From positions 5,022,001 to 5,086,000 of the forward strand of contig CP053169.1 of the NCBI GenBank assembly GCA_014607495.2: a DNA stretch of 64,000 bases, in the 5' to 3' direction. The position numbers and the translations under genes are program-made. Below are positions 23,067-34,240 of this stretch, piece after piece. The notes under the pieces are model-generated. The model saw only the letters and a list, made by a program, of their open reading frames with translations, was not told where the DNA came from and ran no database searches. Numbering within the stretch: position 1 is the first letter of the stretch; each line of letters opens with the position of its first letter. Source of the stretch: Carposina sasakii (lineage: Eukaryota; Arthropoda; Insecta; Lepidoptera; Carposinidae).

Positions 23067-24116
23067 CAAAGCATCTTTTTACAATAAACAAGATACATGA
23101 CATGCAGTATTCTAGATGCTGTCATCAAATAACGTTAAGAAACCTACCTCTTTATAACTATTTTCTCACTGATTTTTTATTGAAATATTCAATGAATCTC
23201 GGTCCCAAAATTACACAGCTAAAGACTATCGCGTGTCAAGATTGATAAACAGACGATTCTATAAACCAAATTCAATTAGAATCCAATTCTACATCAATAG
23301 ATAATATTATAATTAAACTTAGTCCTACCTGTCCCTTTCTGTCGCAGCTAGCTTTGTGTTAAGATTGGGGAGGGACAAACCTGCCTAATTTTAAGTTTAC
23401 GTTTAAGCGTGACAGTCAGAATCGACCATAATATAGCATTAGATCTAAATTCCCCCAGTTAATTATGACCAACAGTTTGGTCATAATCAACTGCGAGAGA
23501 CCGCTACTACTCCTAGAGCCCTGGGTCTAGGTGTTAACAACTTCAAAGTTAATTGTTCTTGAAGAGGAAATATATTTGGTGAATATTTGGTGCAATTTGG
23601 CAATGTAATAAATAAGTTATTATTAAAATAAATAAGAGAAGTTAAGTTAGGTTATTGTAAGATTATGCTAACTGATATCTAAAAAAAATTATTTCACTTA
23701 TTTTAACTTTTCTCGCTTTCTATTTTAACATGTTTCAACTTGTTAACAGCTAGGCCCACGTCTGACCGCCTTCTTTTTATTACGTTGAATATTTTTATAT
23801 CTATGTAACTACCATCATTAAGTAGATACAAATTGTTTTGAATGCAGATGGTCTCAAACCAATAATCGAACCTGGAAGCCAAAAATACTATAAAATATGT
23901 CATACACAAAAAATTTGGTAAGGATTGTAATTGAAATTAGCTCCAACAATAAAGAATAGTACGTTCACCGGATGGTTTTCAGAGATGAATAGCGATACAA
24001 TGGACACGAAACTACATCACTTCCTCTCATTTTAGTCGCTAATGACATCCTTGTTCATTCTGTAAAAAAAATATTAAATCTTCTATAGTACAATATCACC
24101 TTATGAACTAACAGCA
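23067..24116. other. Intergenic, nothing recognised
   Basis: No gene or window-repeat family recognised. Confidence 0.4.
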
Positions 24117-24119
24117 TAA

Positions 24120-24338
24120 AGGCTCGAGCACACCGGATGCGTGTGCGTGCACGTAAGCGTAGACGTATACGTACCTCTGAGTTGTAATGTCTGGAACTGT
24201 ATAGGCACGGGCAGACCGGATGCGTATGCGTAGACGTAAGCATAGACGTCAAGCGGTGACAGTTCTATACATTAAACTCAGAGGTACGTGCACGTCTACG
24301 CTTACGTGCACGCACACGCATCCGGTGTGCTCGAGCCT
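24120..24338. mobile_element. Palindromic CpG-rich MITE (family P), copy 2
   Basis: Nearly the same as the copy at 21199, with ends AGGCTCGAGCACACCGGATG in inverted orientation and TAA direct repeats at 24117-24119 and 24339-24341. The high similarity suggests recent spread. Confidence 0.85.
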
Positions 24339-24341
24339 TAA

Positions 24342-26367
24342 TCAATAGAAAAGGTTTTAATTGCAATACCTAAGTCTTGGGGGTTTACATTAGCTCGTCC
24401 CTCAAATCTTATAAGCATAAGAGTAAGAGTGTGACGATTGTTAGGCGGCACATAAGCAGTAAATTCTTTGATTCGGAACAGTAGTGGTGAGTTGGGCAGC
24501 GGGTATTGTTGTTCTGACGCAGCTTTTGTAGTACATATATAAATTTACACGATGTCAATGTTCTCTTTTCATAGATTTTTAAGGCAGTACTGCTATTAGG
24601 TAATGATTGAAATTATTAAACTTCTAAAAACTAAGTATGTTATTGTTACATGTGATAACCTGTAATTGGCTTCTTTGTTGCTATAGAATATATTATTATA
24701 TTGTTTTAGAAGCTGTTGGTTGTCCACAGGGCTGTAATAAATAAATAAAAATAAATAGACACAGATACATAGGTACTTATTTACAGTTAGGTTAGGTTAC
24801 ACTTAAAGTTAGTGCAGATAGAAAATATAATTAGAAAAATCGTTTAGCGATCCGCCATCTTCATAAATTACCTATATAAGAAAAATAGCTTATAAGTAGT
24901 TACACAATTCCCTACGGAACTATTGACAAGAAAGCAGCAGATCATAAAAAAAAAACTAATTTAAAATTTGCGAAAAAATCTAAATGACGATGACATAATT
25001 ATTTAACTGTTGTCCTTGATCGTAGTAGACTGCAATTTGAGGGCCTATTATAGTATCACCAATCTATCTGATCGAGCGGTCGTACCTGGAACTAGTCTCC
25101 CCTATTATGGAATTGTTTATAAAAATATCTACACTAGCGACAATCCAAATGGAGAGAATATATAGTAGTTTCTACAATACACTCAAATTACAACGTCTTG
25201 ACAGACAATGCTAATTGTTTCTACAACTGTCCCTTAGCAATATGTCGCGCAACGGTTTTGTTTTTTAGCAATTCAATTTTTAAAGACAATGACATAATGA
25301 AGCATGATGTGATGATGAATAATTCGAAAATAAATCGTTTTGCAACAGTAGGTGAGCGAATTTTATTTGTGGTTGCATTTGTTACTTTATTGTTTTATTG
25401 TCGCATTTCATTAGATACTTAGGTAACCTCTTCATCTCAAGTACTTGGATTAATTTTTTAAAATACTTATCTACTATAAAATCACGCGGACGAAGTCGCA
25501 GCCAGCCGCAAATCTAGATATAATTAAAAGGAGAAGTTACTACTGACATATAGTGGAGTGGCTTCCTTTTGTGAAATAAAGGTAGGTCCAGCAAGAAATA
25601 ATTTTCTGACATTTCCACGAGAGCGCGAAAGCGAACAAAATAGATGACAATAAAATAAACATAAGCACATATATCAATATACCTACTTACCTATTGATAA
25701 AAATAACCTATGGTTACAGAAAAAAACTATCTCACCCAAAAACAGCCGCACGCGATATCATTAGGTACCGAAAAAAGAGCGTATTTTTTTCAAATATACA
25801 GTAATTATCGATAATTGGCACTTGCGGTGGGCATGCTTGAGCCGGATCGCATTCAATATGCGGTTTTGGTAGCCCATTAGTGGTATAACATATGGCATCT
25901 AACGGACTTCACTTCCCATGCAGGCTGAGACAGATTTTTATTGTTTTTTTGCAGTTGTACTTCTGGCTGCGTTTCAGGACCACCTTCCAGGAAGGAAGAT
26001 AGAGCTATCTTATATCCCTAACCTGATTGACCTAGGAAATTTTGAAACAGCTAGAATTTATATGGAGCCGGGTTAATAGTGTCCTGCTGAGAAATGGCCT
26101 CCCACTTTTGAGTCCACTATGTCATTGCTGTGCTACTTGTGGTCTTGGCGGAAACTTGTCCAGGTCGTCCGATCTCCGTCTTGGTTTCTACGTGAACCAT
26201 CCTATGGAACTCACATCAGTGGTGATCTTAGCCCACTTTCCTTGGTACTTACGTGATTAAAGGAAGTCTGTGCATCCAAATTGGCGATACCAGTCAACTG
26301 GTATTTTTGTATTGTATCACGATCACGGATTCCGTGAACAATAATGATTACTGTCTTCTGCTATGGA
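24342..26367. other. Intergenic, with one Helitron-tail scrap
   Basis: A short GCGGACGAAGTCGC Helitron-tail scrap lies near 25488. No gene recognised; frames at 25198 and 26042 have no family features. Confidence 0.4.
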
Positions 26368-26475
26368 CCTCTACAAGAATGCATCAGCTGCATCTCCTTA
26401 CATCTCCTTCAGTGCGTGTCGTGCTCTCAGCCGTACGTAGACGATGAGCTAGCGACTCACTGATCTTTTGCATCT
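26368..26475 (-). repeat. Repeat family E, degraded copy
   Basis: Minus-strand matches to the ACGACATGC...GGAGATGCAGCTGATG part and the GATCAGTGA part of family E, with internal changes. Confidence 0.5.
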
Positions 26476-26541
26476 GGCCCCGCTATGTTTAAAGTGGATC
26501 TGTATCCTTCAGTAATTTTTAGGAATACAGCCGTGTGTATA

Positions 26542-27412
26542 CAGTGTGTGTGTGACAGCCAGGCAAATACTAAAATACTAATAATAAAATACATTTATTT
26601 CGTTCTCAAAAGTATACAACAAAACGAAGTTTGAGATTTGCTTGTGCTAGGAGAACTCGCTCTTCAATAACAAAGCTTTTACATAGCATGAAAATAAAAT
26701 TATAGGTAAGCATGTAACCTAATACTAAACGAGTACCATTGTTTTGAATCATACGACAGTGTTATTACTCGCAGGAAGTGCATTTTTAATTTGATGACAT
26801 ATACCTAGGTATCCGTAATGTTTGCTTTCCACACCAATTGTATTGGCGATCCTGTGACTAGTTAAATGGGCTTATTGGTTATAGTGTGATACATTGCTGA
26901 TTTTTGGATCACTTGTGTGTCTACAGGATGTAACAAAAGGGGTATGTTAAGCGAAAAGCTATGTAAATAGCCCACTACAAGGAACAAAATTTCAGACTCG
27001 AAATCACATGTATATTTTTCAAGATTGTATGGAGAATTCCTGTTTACTCAGAAATGTTCATACAATATTGAAAAAAAACATGTGATTTCGAGTTTCAAAT
27101 TTTGGAAATAGGTTCTCTATAGTGGGCTATTTACATAGCTTTTCGCTTAATATACCATTTCTGTTACATCCTGTATATTGGGGTTGATCAGTTAATTAAA
27201 ACTTTTTGACGTCATTTTTTTTTAAATCATCTATATGTTAAAATTTTGTTTTTAAGTCATTATCGGAGACCTGCTTAAAGGAACAACATAATTATTTTCC
27301 TGTAAAAATGAAAATAAGTCTGAAAATTTTCAGTGGTTTTCGCCTGAGAATCATGGTCTGAAGTTACCATATTATTAGTATTTGCCTGGCTGTCACTTTC
27401 ACCTCCACCCTG
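26542..27412. mobile_element. MITE family B, copy 2, with nested MITE A
   Basis: Begins CAGTGTGTGTGTGACAGCC and ends TTTGCCTGGCTGTCAC...CACCCTG, flanked by TA. It shares interior blocks with the copy at 36104 (GACAGTGTTAT, CTCGCAGGAA, TTATTGGTTAT). A family A element at 26924-27173 interrupts it. Confidence 0.75.
26924..27173. mobile_element. Palindromic MITE family A, copy 3 (nested)
   Basis: Ends CAGGATGTAACAAAAGGG and, reversed, CAGGATGTAACAGAAATG with TA on both sides. Lies within MITE B copy 2, so it is the younger of the two. Confidence 0.8.
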
Positions 27413-27705
27413 TATGTATGTATCATACTAATTATTTCCAGGAGTGTGCGCCTAAAAAACTCTTTTCAAACGTTAAGCCTTCCAAGTATAAAACAAAACC
27501 TCGACCAGTAAAAATAAATCTGTAGATACCTACAGGTGCGGATGTCACTGTCGGCAGGATCAAAGTCGGCGGCGTCCTTTGTGCCACCCCCACTATAGAC
27601 TACCCCCCAGTCGGTTATATTTGCATATTCGCAAAATATAGACATTTGTTTAAGATTAACTTGGCTATAAAGTGATGTAGAGATTGATAACATATCAAGC
27701 TTGTA

Positions 27706-27900
27706 CAGGATGTAACAAAAAGGGTATGTTAAGCGAAAAGCTATCCCGATAGTATGGAGAATTTTTAAATATCTCAGGAATTTTCATACAATTTTGAAAA
27801 ATAAACATGTGATTTCGAGTCTCAAATTTTGTGAATAGGTTCGCTACAGTGGGCTATTTACGTAGCTTTCCGCATAACATACCCTTTCTGTTACACCCTG
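27706..27900. mobile_element. Palindromic MITE family A, copy 4, internally deleted
   Basis: Full inverted ends (CAGGATGTAACAAAAAGG / GTTACACCCTG) with TA flanks but about 65 bp shorter than copy 1, missing part of the left arm. Confidence 0.8.
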
Positions 27901-27984
27901 TAGAAGGTAGTTCTCGGTTTCCTATGTAAAAAAGTGCAATACTTGACGATACATATTGTCGTTGATTTTTTTATTTATAAAGGC

Positions 27985-28068
27985 TAAATAAATAATAGGT
28001 CCTATCGGCCCTTTGTGCTCTGCCTACCCCGTGGGATAAAGGCGTGATTATATTTATGTAAATAAATA
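27985..28068 (+). repeat. SINE family G, copy 2, truncated
   Basis: Carries CTATCGGCCCTTTGTGCTC, TGCCTACCCCGTGGGATAAA and GGCGTGATTATATTTATG. Only the 3' part of the family is present. Confidence 0.6.
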
Positions 28069-29304
28069 AATATTAGGTACCTACCTTCATACTATTTGGA
28101 ACATCATATTCGGTTTCGGAAAAGCAGCAGCTGGAACAATACAAGTATGGGCTCGAATCAAACTGAAATTAAATATATAGGGACTCAACATTTGTACTTT
28201 AGTGTAACAAAAAAATTCTCTCTCAAATCAACACGATACAATAAGATGTATAGAGTGCGTTTCACCGTACAGTTCCGATGGATGGTGGCGCTAGTTACTA
28301 TGTGTGTGGCCATATTTTCTCACTCACTGCATACAAAAAATGTTAGTTCCGAGATCAGGCATAGGAATTATTCTGTGAAACGGATTCTACAATAATATAT
28401 CTGTGTCCCCCACAATCATCCGGTCAATTTGACAATGGCCCGAGGAGCCCAGTTTCGGCCACTCGCTGGGAACAAACCAAACAATTTCATTTGGACCCTC
28501 CAAAATAACGTCAATTGAATAATGCATCCTGTATACATTTAAATTGTTCCATATTTTTTTTATAATTACTTATGTAAGCAATTGGACTTTATACACTAGG
28601 AATATAATTATAAAACGGTCCAAGTTTAGTGAGATTATCGTCTTAAACTTAAACATGTAACCTAACACCGAAGAAATCGGCGGCGGCGGCCGCCGCCTCA
28701 TTCTTCTAACCTATATTGCCAGATTCGGATCCGCCGATAAGCTATTTCACTTTCGTATAACTACTTTATCTATCTTACTGCGACATATGTACTAATGTAT
28801 TTTTTAAGATAATTTAATTTACAAAGGCGATAAAGCTGGTCGTCTGTTTCATCGGAGATCTTTCTTGTTTTTTTTTTTTGCAAAACTCAGTTAGATACTC
28901 GGTTACGTATTATCTCAGTTTTACCTTCCTTAATGAAATATAATAATCTTGGCTGATTTATGTTTTACTCAATTATTTTTTTAATTCCTTACATAAGTAT
29001 TTAGAAATCAGCAAACCTGCCAACTGGCACATATACAACTGACTTCGAGATAGCACACTAGCGCCACTTCATTCTAGCGGCGGCAACGAGCAACTATTAA
29101 GTTCTGCTACTAGACAATAGATGTCGCTACGGATAAAACAAATAATTTACTGTAAAATACCGGAATGAAATTATTCTCAAATGAATGATGACCTGCAAAA
29201 TTTCAGGATCACGAATGAGATCTTAGCCACATTTAAAAGAGCGGGCCAGATGTAAAATATTTATCTATATGAAGTTCATAGCCTGAGAGAACGTCCCTGA
29301 ATTT
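28069..29304. other. Intergenic with a GCC palindrome
   Basis: No gene recognised; the 99-codon frame at 28096-28395 has no family features. At about 28680-28698 a short GC palindrome (GGCGGCGGCCGCCGCC) stands out from AT-rich surroundings. Confidence 0.4.
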
Positions 29305-29500
29305 AATTCCTTAGTCGACTCTTGCGATATGCACGGAAGAAGATGCAGCTAATGTATTCCAGTAAACTCCCGCCTCAGCAAAGCTTAAATATTTTACATA
29401 CATAATATAAACGCACAACTGCAGCGTGAAAAGGGAGATCCCACTGCCACATTTAGCATAGCGTGGATGTAAGATCATCAGTGACAAGTTGCTATTAAAA
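29305..29500 (+). repeat. Repeat family E, two adjoining pieces
   Basis: 29305-29395 matches the right half (GTCGACTCTTGCGATATGC, GTAAACTCCCGCCTCAGC) and 29415-29500 the left half (GGGAGATCCCACTGCCAC, ATCAGTGACAAGTTGCTA), so the halves are in inverted order, as in a head-to-tail pair of truncated copies. Confidence 0.55.
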
Positions 29501-30554
29501 CAAATTTTCGAGCTAGGATGTTTTACAACGAATAATGTTTGCTATACGAGTTATACAGGCGCTAAATGTTTTTAAAATCTTTTTTCTATTTTATTATACT
29601 TATATGATATACTGATGAAAGCCTGAAGGGCTTTGTCATCTTCACCGGACTACTTGGCGTGCGCTGAAGGCGCACAACCGAATGGTTTAAACCTACGCGA
29701 CCAGTGCACCACAGATACGGATGGGGCTTTGTCGCTTGGGGGTTAAACAAAGGTTTGTATGACTATTTGTAGGATGGCTCGTAGGGTCGGTGCACAGCAG
29801 CGTCTTACTTTCGACTCTACCTACCAAGGGTTCCTGGAAATCCCACCGCTAAAGAACCCTCGAAATAACTGCGGTGATTTAAAATCATAATGATCTAAAT
29901 CGAAGATAGATTAAACTGGAAAACCGTTACAGGACATCCGCTCACGGATTTTCCTATTAATTATTAATTATAATTATGCAGTGTGGTGTCCGCATGGGTA
30001 TACCTAGAGGTCTCAATCTCAATCCGTAGTCTCCTAAACAGAACTAGGGTTTATACATAATGCTGGATCTAGTACTCCAGCAATATCTAGCACATCTGTT
30101 ACAGAATTCCAAATCGATTTCACCCGATTGAATTCGTGGTGTGACTTAATGACGTGATGAATTAAATAGCCCTTTTCTAGAAATCTGACCTCAAGGTTAC
30201 TGGACCTTACGTCAATAGATAAATAAATTAGTTCATAATTTGTTATTGTTGATTCATTGCACAACATAGTGTTGATTGCAAATTCACGCCAGTACATAGG
30301 TACCTATTGGTGGTGTAGGTTAAACTTAATTCTGTTCAAATTTATCCTGACGCATTCTAGAAAAATTACAGTTTATTGTTTTGCATTTGCACCTCATCGC
30401 TTAGGAGAGTACTAAAGAAGTAGATAATTCATAACTAAGTATGTTTCTAAATTTTCAATACCTACAAGTAGCATCCAAGTAATAAGATGTTTTTCTGTAT
30501 AAAAAGTGTGTGTCCAACAAAAAATAGATAGATACACACGGCAGTGTTCCCGAA
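29501..30554. other. Intergenic, nothing recognised
   Basis: Includes a short inverted motif around GCGTGCGCTGAAGGCGCAC near 29658. No gene seen. Confidence 0.4.
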
Positions 30555-30750
30555 ATAGGATAACCAGAACTGCAGGATTATAAAGGAGATCCGTCAGCCA
30601 CGTTTACCATAGCGGGGACAGATGCAAATGATCAGTGACAAGTTGCTAGCTAATCGCCTGAGAGACTGCCCGAGTTAGTCAACTCTTACGTCATGCATTT
30701 GCTGCAGCTGATGTATTTTAGTGAAGCCCCGCTTCAGCACTGCTACATAA
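30555..30750 (+). repeat. Repeat family E, fullest copy
   Basis: Runs from CAGAACTGCAGGATTATAAA through ATGATCAGTGACAAGTTGC and GTCAACTCTTACGTCATGC to GTGAAGCCCCGCTTCAGCAC. Best single guide to the family's length, about 190 bp. Confidence 0.65.
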
Positions 30751-30765
30751 AGAATATGTTATAAG

Positions 30766-30985
30766 ACTAATGGACGCTCGCGACTCCGTCCACGTGGACT
30801 ACAGAAAAAACAAAATGTCGAAATTATCCGGGATAAAAACATTTTCCCGGGATAAAAAGTAACCGATATGTTAAGTGGGACCTGTCACAATATATTCCTG
30901 AAAACTGCATCGAAATCGGTTCAGCCGTTTCTGAGATTAGCGTGCACACACGCACAGACAAACAGACAGACAAGAATTCCAAAAA
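30766..30985 (-). mobile_element. Helitron 3' fragment
   Basis: On the minus strand it contains CACGCTAATCTCAGAAACGG and ends in GTGGACGGAGTCGCGAGC, GTCCATTAG|T: hairpin plus a decayed CTAG. No coding remnant. Confidence 0.65.
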
Positions 30986-31488
30986 TCATAGTTTTGGATT
31001 ACCCTAGGGGGTAATCTGTGACAGACAGCCATCCTTTACATTTTTATTATATGTATATAAATAGATAGATGTATAGAAGATAGAAGAAGAATAGATAGAA
31101 GAAGTATAAGACTAGGACCAAACTATACGTTTGAGTAATACCTATATCGTAGTGTGTTGTTGATAGTGAGTCAGTGACCTCAAACCATACAATAATCATG
31201 TTTACAACATGAGCTTGTAGCTTGATCTGACGTTTACACATACATTTCCCTGAAACCAGCGAGTAGCCAGAATGATGATCATTACAGTATTTCTGACAAA
31301 TATTATGTTTACGAGGAAGTAAATAATTAATCATTTAAATAACACTCTATTTATTGGATAAAAGTTTTTAATGAATCCAAAGTCTACGTAAGTAACGTAT
31401 ACTTATATAACTTAATTTTATTAACTACACTACTGTTATCCTTAAACATACCTGATCCTACATTAATTAATTTACCAATTAATTCTAA
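30986..31488. other. Intergenic, nothing recognised
   Basis: The 95-codon minus frame at 31047-31334 has a simple-sequence C-terminal part and no recognisable domain. Confidence 0.4.
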
Positions 31489-31580
31489 CCAAGTCGTAAG
31501 AGTCGACCAAGGAACTCGGGCGATAAACTAGCAACTTATCACTGATCATCTTTCCTCCTATATTCTGTCCCATGTGAAGC
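31489..31580 (-). repeat. Repeat family E, fragment
   Basis: CCAAGTCGTAAGAGTCGACC followed by AAACTAGCAACTTATCACTG, the central part of family E reversed. Confidence 0.55.
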
Positions 31581-32144
31581 ACCGCTTTCTTGAAATAATT
31601 TTGTGGGTTCTTTGGGTGACATGAGTAAGTGCTCTTTATATCTCTATGTGACCCCCACCACCCATATTAGGAAAATACCAAGGGAATATACCGGACAAGT
31701 GACAATGTTCAATTCATTTTAATTAACGTGATACGAGACGGGATAATTTTACTCCGTGATGTAAGTTATATTTTGTGTGAAACAACCAATTTGTCATTAA
31801 AAACGCATGATGAAGAATATCAAGTGAATATGTTGATGTTGTGTCTACTGATAACTTTCCTAACTCGCCAAAGAACGCTAAAAACAGCTGTTTATCGTTA
31901 CTTTTCACGTTTATATATTTTACATCCGTGAAAATACCGTTTTTACGACCTATTTATTCGCACGCAACTTTATTTACCATGAAATTGACCGATCGCATGA
32001 AAGTAGGTACAACCGTTCAACACTTTTTTCATAGTCATAATGTAAATAGTTCGAAGATTCTGCGTTAGTAGCACATATAGTAAGAACGGCTATGTTATTG
32101 TATGACTGAATACCGACCGGCGCGAATTATAGTCAATTCACTCG
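31581..32144. other. Upstream region of the first ADGF gene
   Basis: Unique AT-rich DNA without recognised repeats, a likely home for control elements. Small frames on both strands are unremarkable. Confidence 0.4.
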
Positions 32145-32182
32145 TATATATAAATATGAAACATACGCAACCACGGTTCAGT
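32145..32182 (+). promoter_or_regulatory. Core promoter of the first ADGF gene
   Basis: TATATATAAAT at 32145-32155 and an arthropod initiator TCAGT at 32178-32182 place the A of the initiator (32180) about 33 bp from the TATA box, the expected spacing. The predicted 5' UTR is about 83 nt and contains two mini ORFs (32206-32214 and 32228-32245). Confidence 0.75.
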
Positions 32183-32205
32183 AGTTCTTATCGAGACTCC
32201 AAAGC

Positions 32206-32245
32206 ATGTCTTGAATTAGTGTCTCTTATGCCGGTTCATTATTAA
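32206..32245 (+). promoter_or_regulatory. Two mini upstream ORFs in the ADGF 5' UTR
   Basis: ATG TCT TGA at 32206-32214 and ATG CCG GTT CAT TAT TAA at 32228-32245 both end before the main ATG at 32263. Seen directly; a damping effect on translation is inference. Confidence 0.6.
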
Positions 32246-32262
32246 ACATTTCATTGTTAAAC

Positions 32263-33783
32263 ATGCGTGTTTATAACTTTACAGCGACGAGTGCATTGTT
32301 ACTACTGATAGTGCCAGTGTTTTCTCGTGTTATAGTGGACAATTATGAAACGACTAGAAATAATTTATTGACCTCTGAACTTGAACAATCGCTTGGAAGA
32401 AATATTAAATTGACAAGCGAAGAGAGTGCAGCTAATGACATATTAATGAAATGGAAACAGGAAGAGTTGAACACCTCCTTCTACAATCCGCAGTATTTCA
32501 ACTTTTCAAGACATTATCTGAGCTATCAAAAAGATATACCGAAGTCAAAGGTATACAAGATAATAAAGGTGATGCCTAAAGGTGCAGCGCTTCACGTGCA
32601 TGGATCAATGATGCTTCATGTAGATCAGTTAATAGAGTACACTTACGAAGAAAACTTGTACGCTTGTTTTAGAAACGGAACCTTGTATTTACGATTCGCT
32701 AACAGCGAGCCACGAATTCATTGTCCCCTAAAGTGGACCCTACTAAAAGAACTCAGAGATGCCGTAGAAGACACCTACAAATTCGACGAAGAGTTAAAAT
32801 CTTATTTCACATTCAATAAAAAAGATACAATGATCTGTGATTCCGATATAAATGCCGTTTGGTCTAGGTTTGATGCTGTTTATCATGCTATCAAATCTCT
32901 TATTTCTTATAGACCGGTCTTTGAAAAGTTTTTCTACCAAATTCTAGAGAATTTTTACGAAGATGGAATAATGTACATCGAAGTGAGGAGTGGATTAGGA
33001 AATTTGTACGAAATCAACGGCACTAAACATGATGAGCTGTACAAAGTGCGATTAAGTCAACAGATTGTTGAGAAGTTCAAGGAGAGTCATCCAGATTTTC
33101 TGGGCATTAAATTTATAGTCACAAAGAACCGTTCAGCAAAAGAGGAAGAAATCAGATATGCATTGAATTTAGCTGGAACAATCAAGAAAGAAATGCCGGA
33201 GATATTTGCTGGCTTCGATTTGGTAGGCCAGGAGGACTTAGGGAAGTCTCTACGAGAGTTGTATCCTATTCTGGCCGAATACAAAGAGGATATAGACTTC
33301 TTTTTCCACGGAGGGGAAACTAATTGGTCTGGTATGTCTTCAGATGAAAATCTGGCAGATGCGATCCTGCTGGGCTCGAAGAGGATTGGGCATGCATTTG
33401 CTCTGATGAAGCATCCGACGCTGTTGGCTGTTGTGAATGACAAGGATATAGCATTAGAAGTGAATGTGGTGTCAAATGAAGTGTTATCTTTAGTTCGCGA
33501 TATGAGAAACCATCCATTAGCGATGTTCCTCGCTTTAGGCTTACCAGTTGTTTTGTCTAGTGACGATCCCGGAGCTTGGAGTGCAGATCCTCTATCTCAC
33601 GACTATTTCATAGCATTTCTAGCTGTTGCCAGCCAACACGCAGATCTGCGCATGTTAAAACAATTAGCTCTTAACTCTATTATATACAGCGCTTTAAACA
33701 CGAAAGACAAAGAAAGACTGCTTACAATATTTCATAAACGATGGAAGAAGTTTATTGATCATGTAAACAATAATAAATTTTAA
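32263..33783 (+). CDS. Adenosine deaminase-related growth factor (ADGF/ADA2 family)
   Basis: Predicted secreted enzyme of 506 residues that turns adenosine into inosine outside cells. I start it at the ATG at 32263; the upstream open codon at 32254 is TTG. Residues about 1-24 form a signal peptide (TSALLLLIVPVFS core). An ADGF-type N-terminal region precedes the deaminase barrel. Metal and catalytic motifs are HVH (His111, His113), HGGE (His349, Glu352), GHA (His377) and SSDDPG (Asp434, Asp435). The zinc ligands and Glu are kept, but the family's usual HAGE is HGGE and GHG is GHA, which might affect substrate fit. Length matches ADGF/ADA2. There is no intron. AATAAA overlaps the last codons (33772) and recurs at 34494. 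A diverged paralogue faces it at 45.7-47.3 kb. Confidence 0.92.
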   Translation: MRVYNFTATSALLLLIVPVFSRVIVDNYETTRNNLLTSELEQSLGRNIKLTSEESAANDILMKWKQEELNTSFYNPQYFNFSRHYLSYQKDIPKSKVYKIIKVMPKGAALHVHGSMMLHVDQLIEYTYEENLYACFRNGTLYLRFANSEPRIHCPLKWTLLKELRDAVEDTYKFDEELKSYFTFNKKDTMICDSDINAVWSRFDAVYHAIKSLISYRPVFEKFFYQILENFYEDGIMYIEVRSGLGNLYEINGTKHDELYKVRLSQQIVEKFKESHPDFLGIKFIVTKNRSAKEEEIRYALNLAGTIKKEMPEIFAGFDLVGQEDLGKSLRELYPILAEYKEDIDFFFHGGETNWSGMSSDENLADAILLGSKRIGHAFALMKHPTLLAVVNDKDIALEVNVVSNEVLSLVRDMRNHPLAMFLALGLPVVLSSDDPGAWSADPLSHDYFIAFLAVASQHADLRMLKQLALNSIIYSALNTKDKERLLTIFHKRWKKFIDHVNNNKF

Positions 33784-34056
33784 TGTACATATATAAGTAT
33801 CACTCAGAGAGTGTAAAGTACGCAGTGAGTATCCATTATATTGAGTTACTGTCTGAACAACCTGTAATAGGTGATTGGATCATCCATCATCCTAGGTTGA
33901 GCTCTATTGTGATCATGACAATCAGTGTCTGTTACGTGACATACCTAGGTATTTACGTGAAGGACACGAGATGTTAGGTTAACTGGAAAGCTCTTGCGGG
34001 AGTTAATTTTATTTGTTTGAAGCTACTTAGATACGTTTGGGCAGTATTACATTGAA
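33784..34056. other. 3' flank of the first ADGF gene
   Basis: Probable 3' UTR and flank; the small frame starting at 33783 is not a gene. Confidence 0.4.
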
Positions 34057-34240
34057 CTAGCTGTGGCGTGCGATTTCGTCCGCGTAGACTGCAAAATGTA
34101 GTTTATATCCTTCCCCGTACTTCCAACTATTGTTGTAAGTAAGTATGCAAAATTTCAAGAAGATTGATTAAGTAAATATAGCGTGAAGAGGTAACAAACA
34201 AACAAACTTACTTTCGCATTGATAATACGAATATCTAAGT
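34057..34240 (-). mobile_element. Short Helitron-derived element
   Basis: On the minus strand it starts near TATTATCAATGCGAAAGTAA, runs through GTTTGTTTGTTT, and ends GCGGACGAAATCGCACGCC, ACAGCTAG|T. Start and end both fit a very short non-autonomous Helitron. Confidence 0.6.

Noticed and set aside
32254..32262. Start of the first ADGF at 32254
   Set aside because: The codon is TTG; the first ATG in frame is at 32263.
33087..33517. Minus-strand frames of 65-118 codons within the first ADGF
   Set aside because: Shadows of the real coding strand, without their own features.
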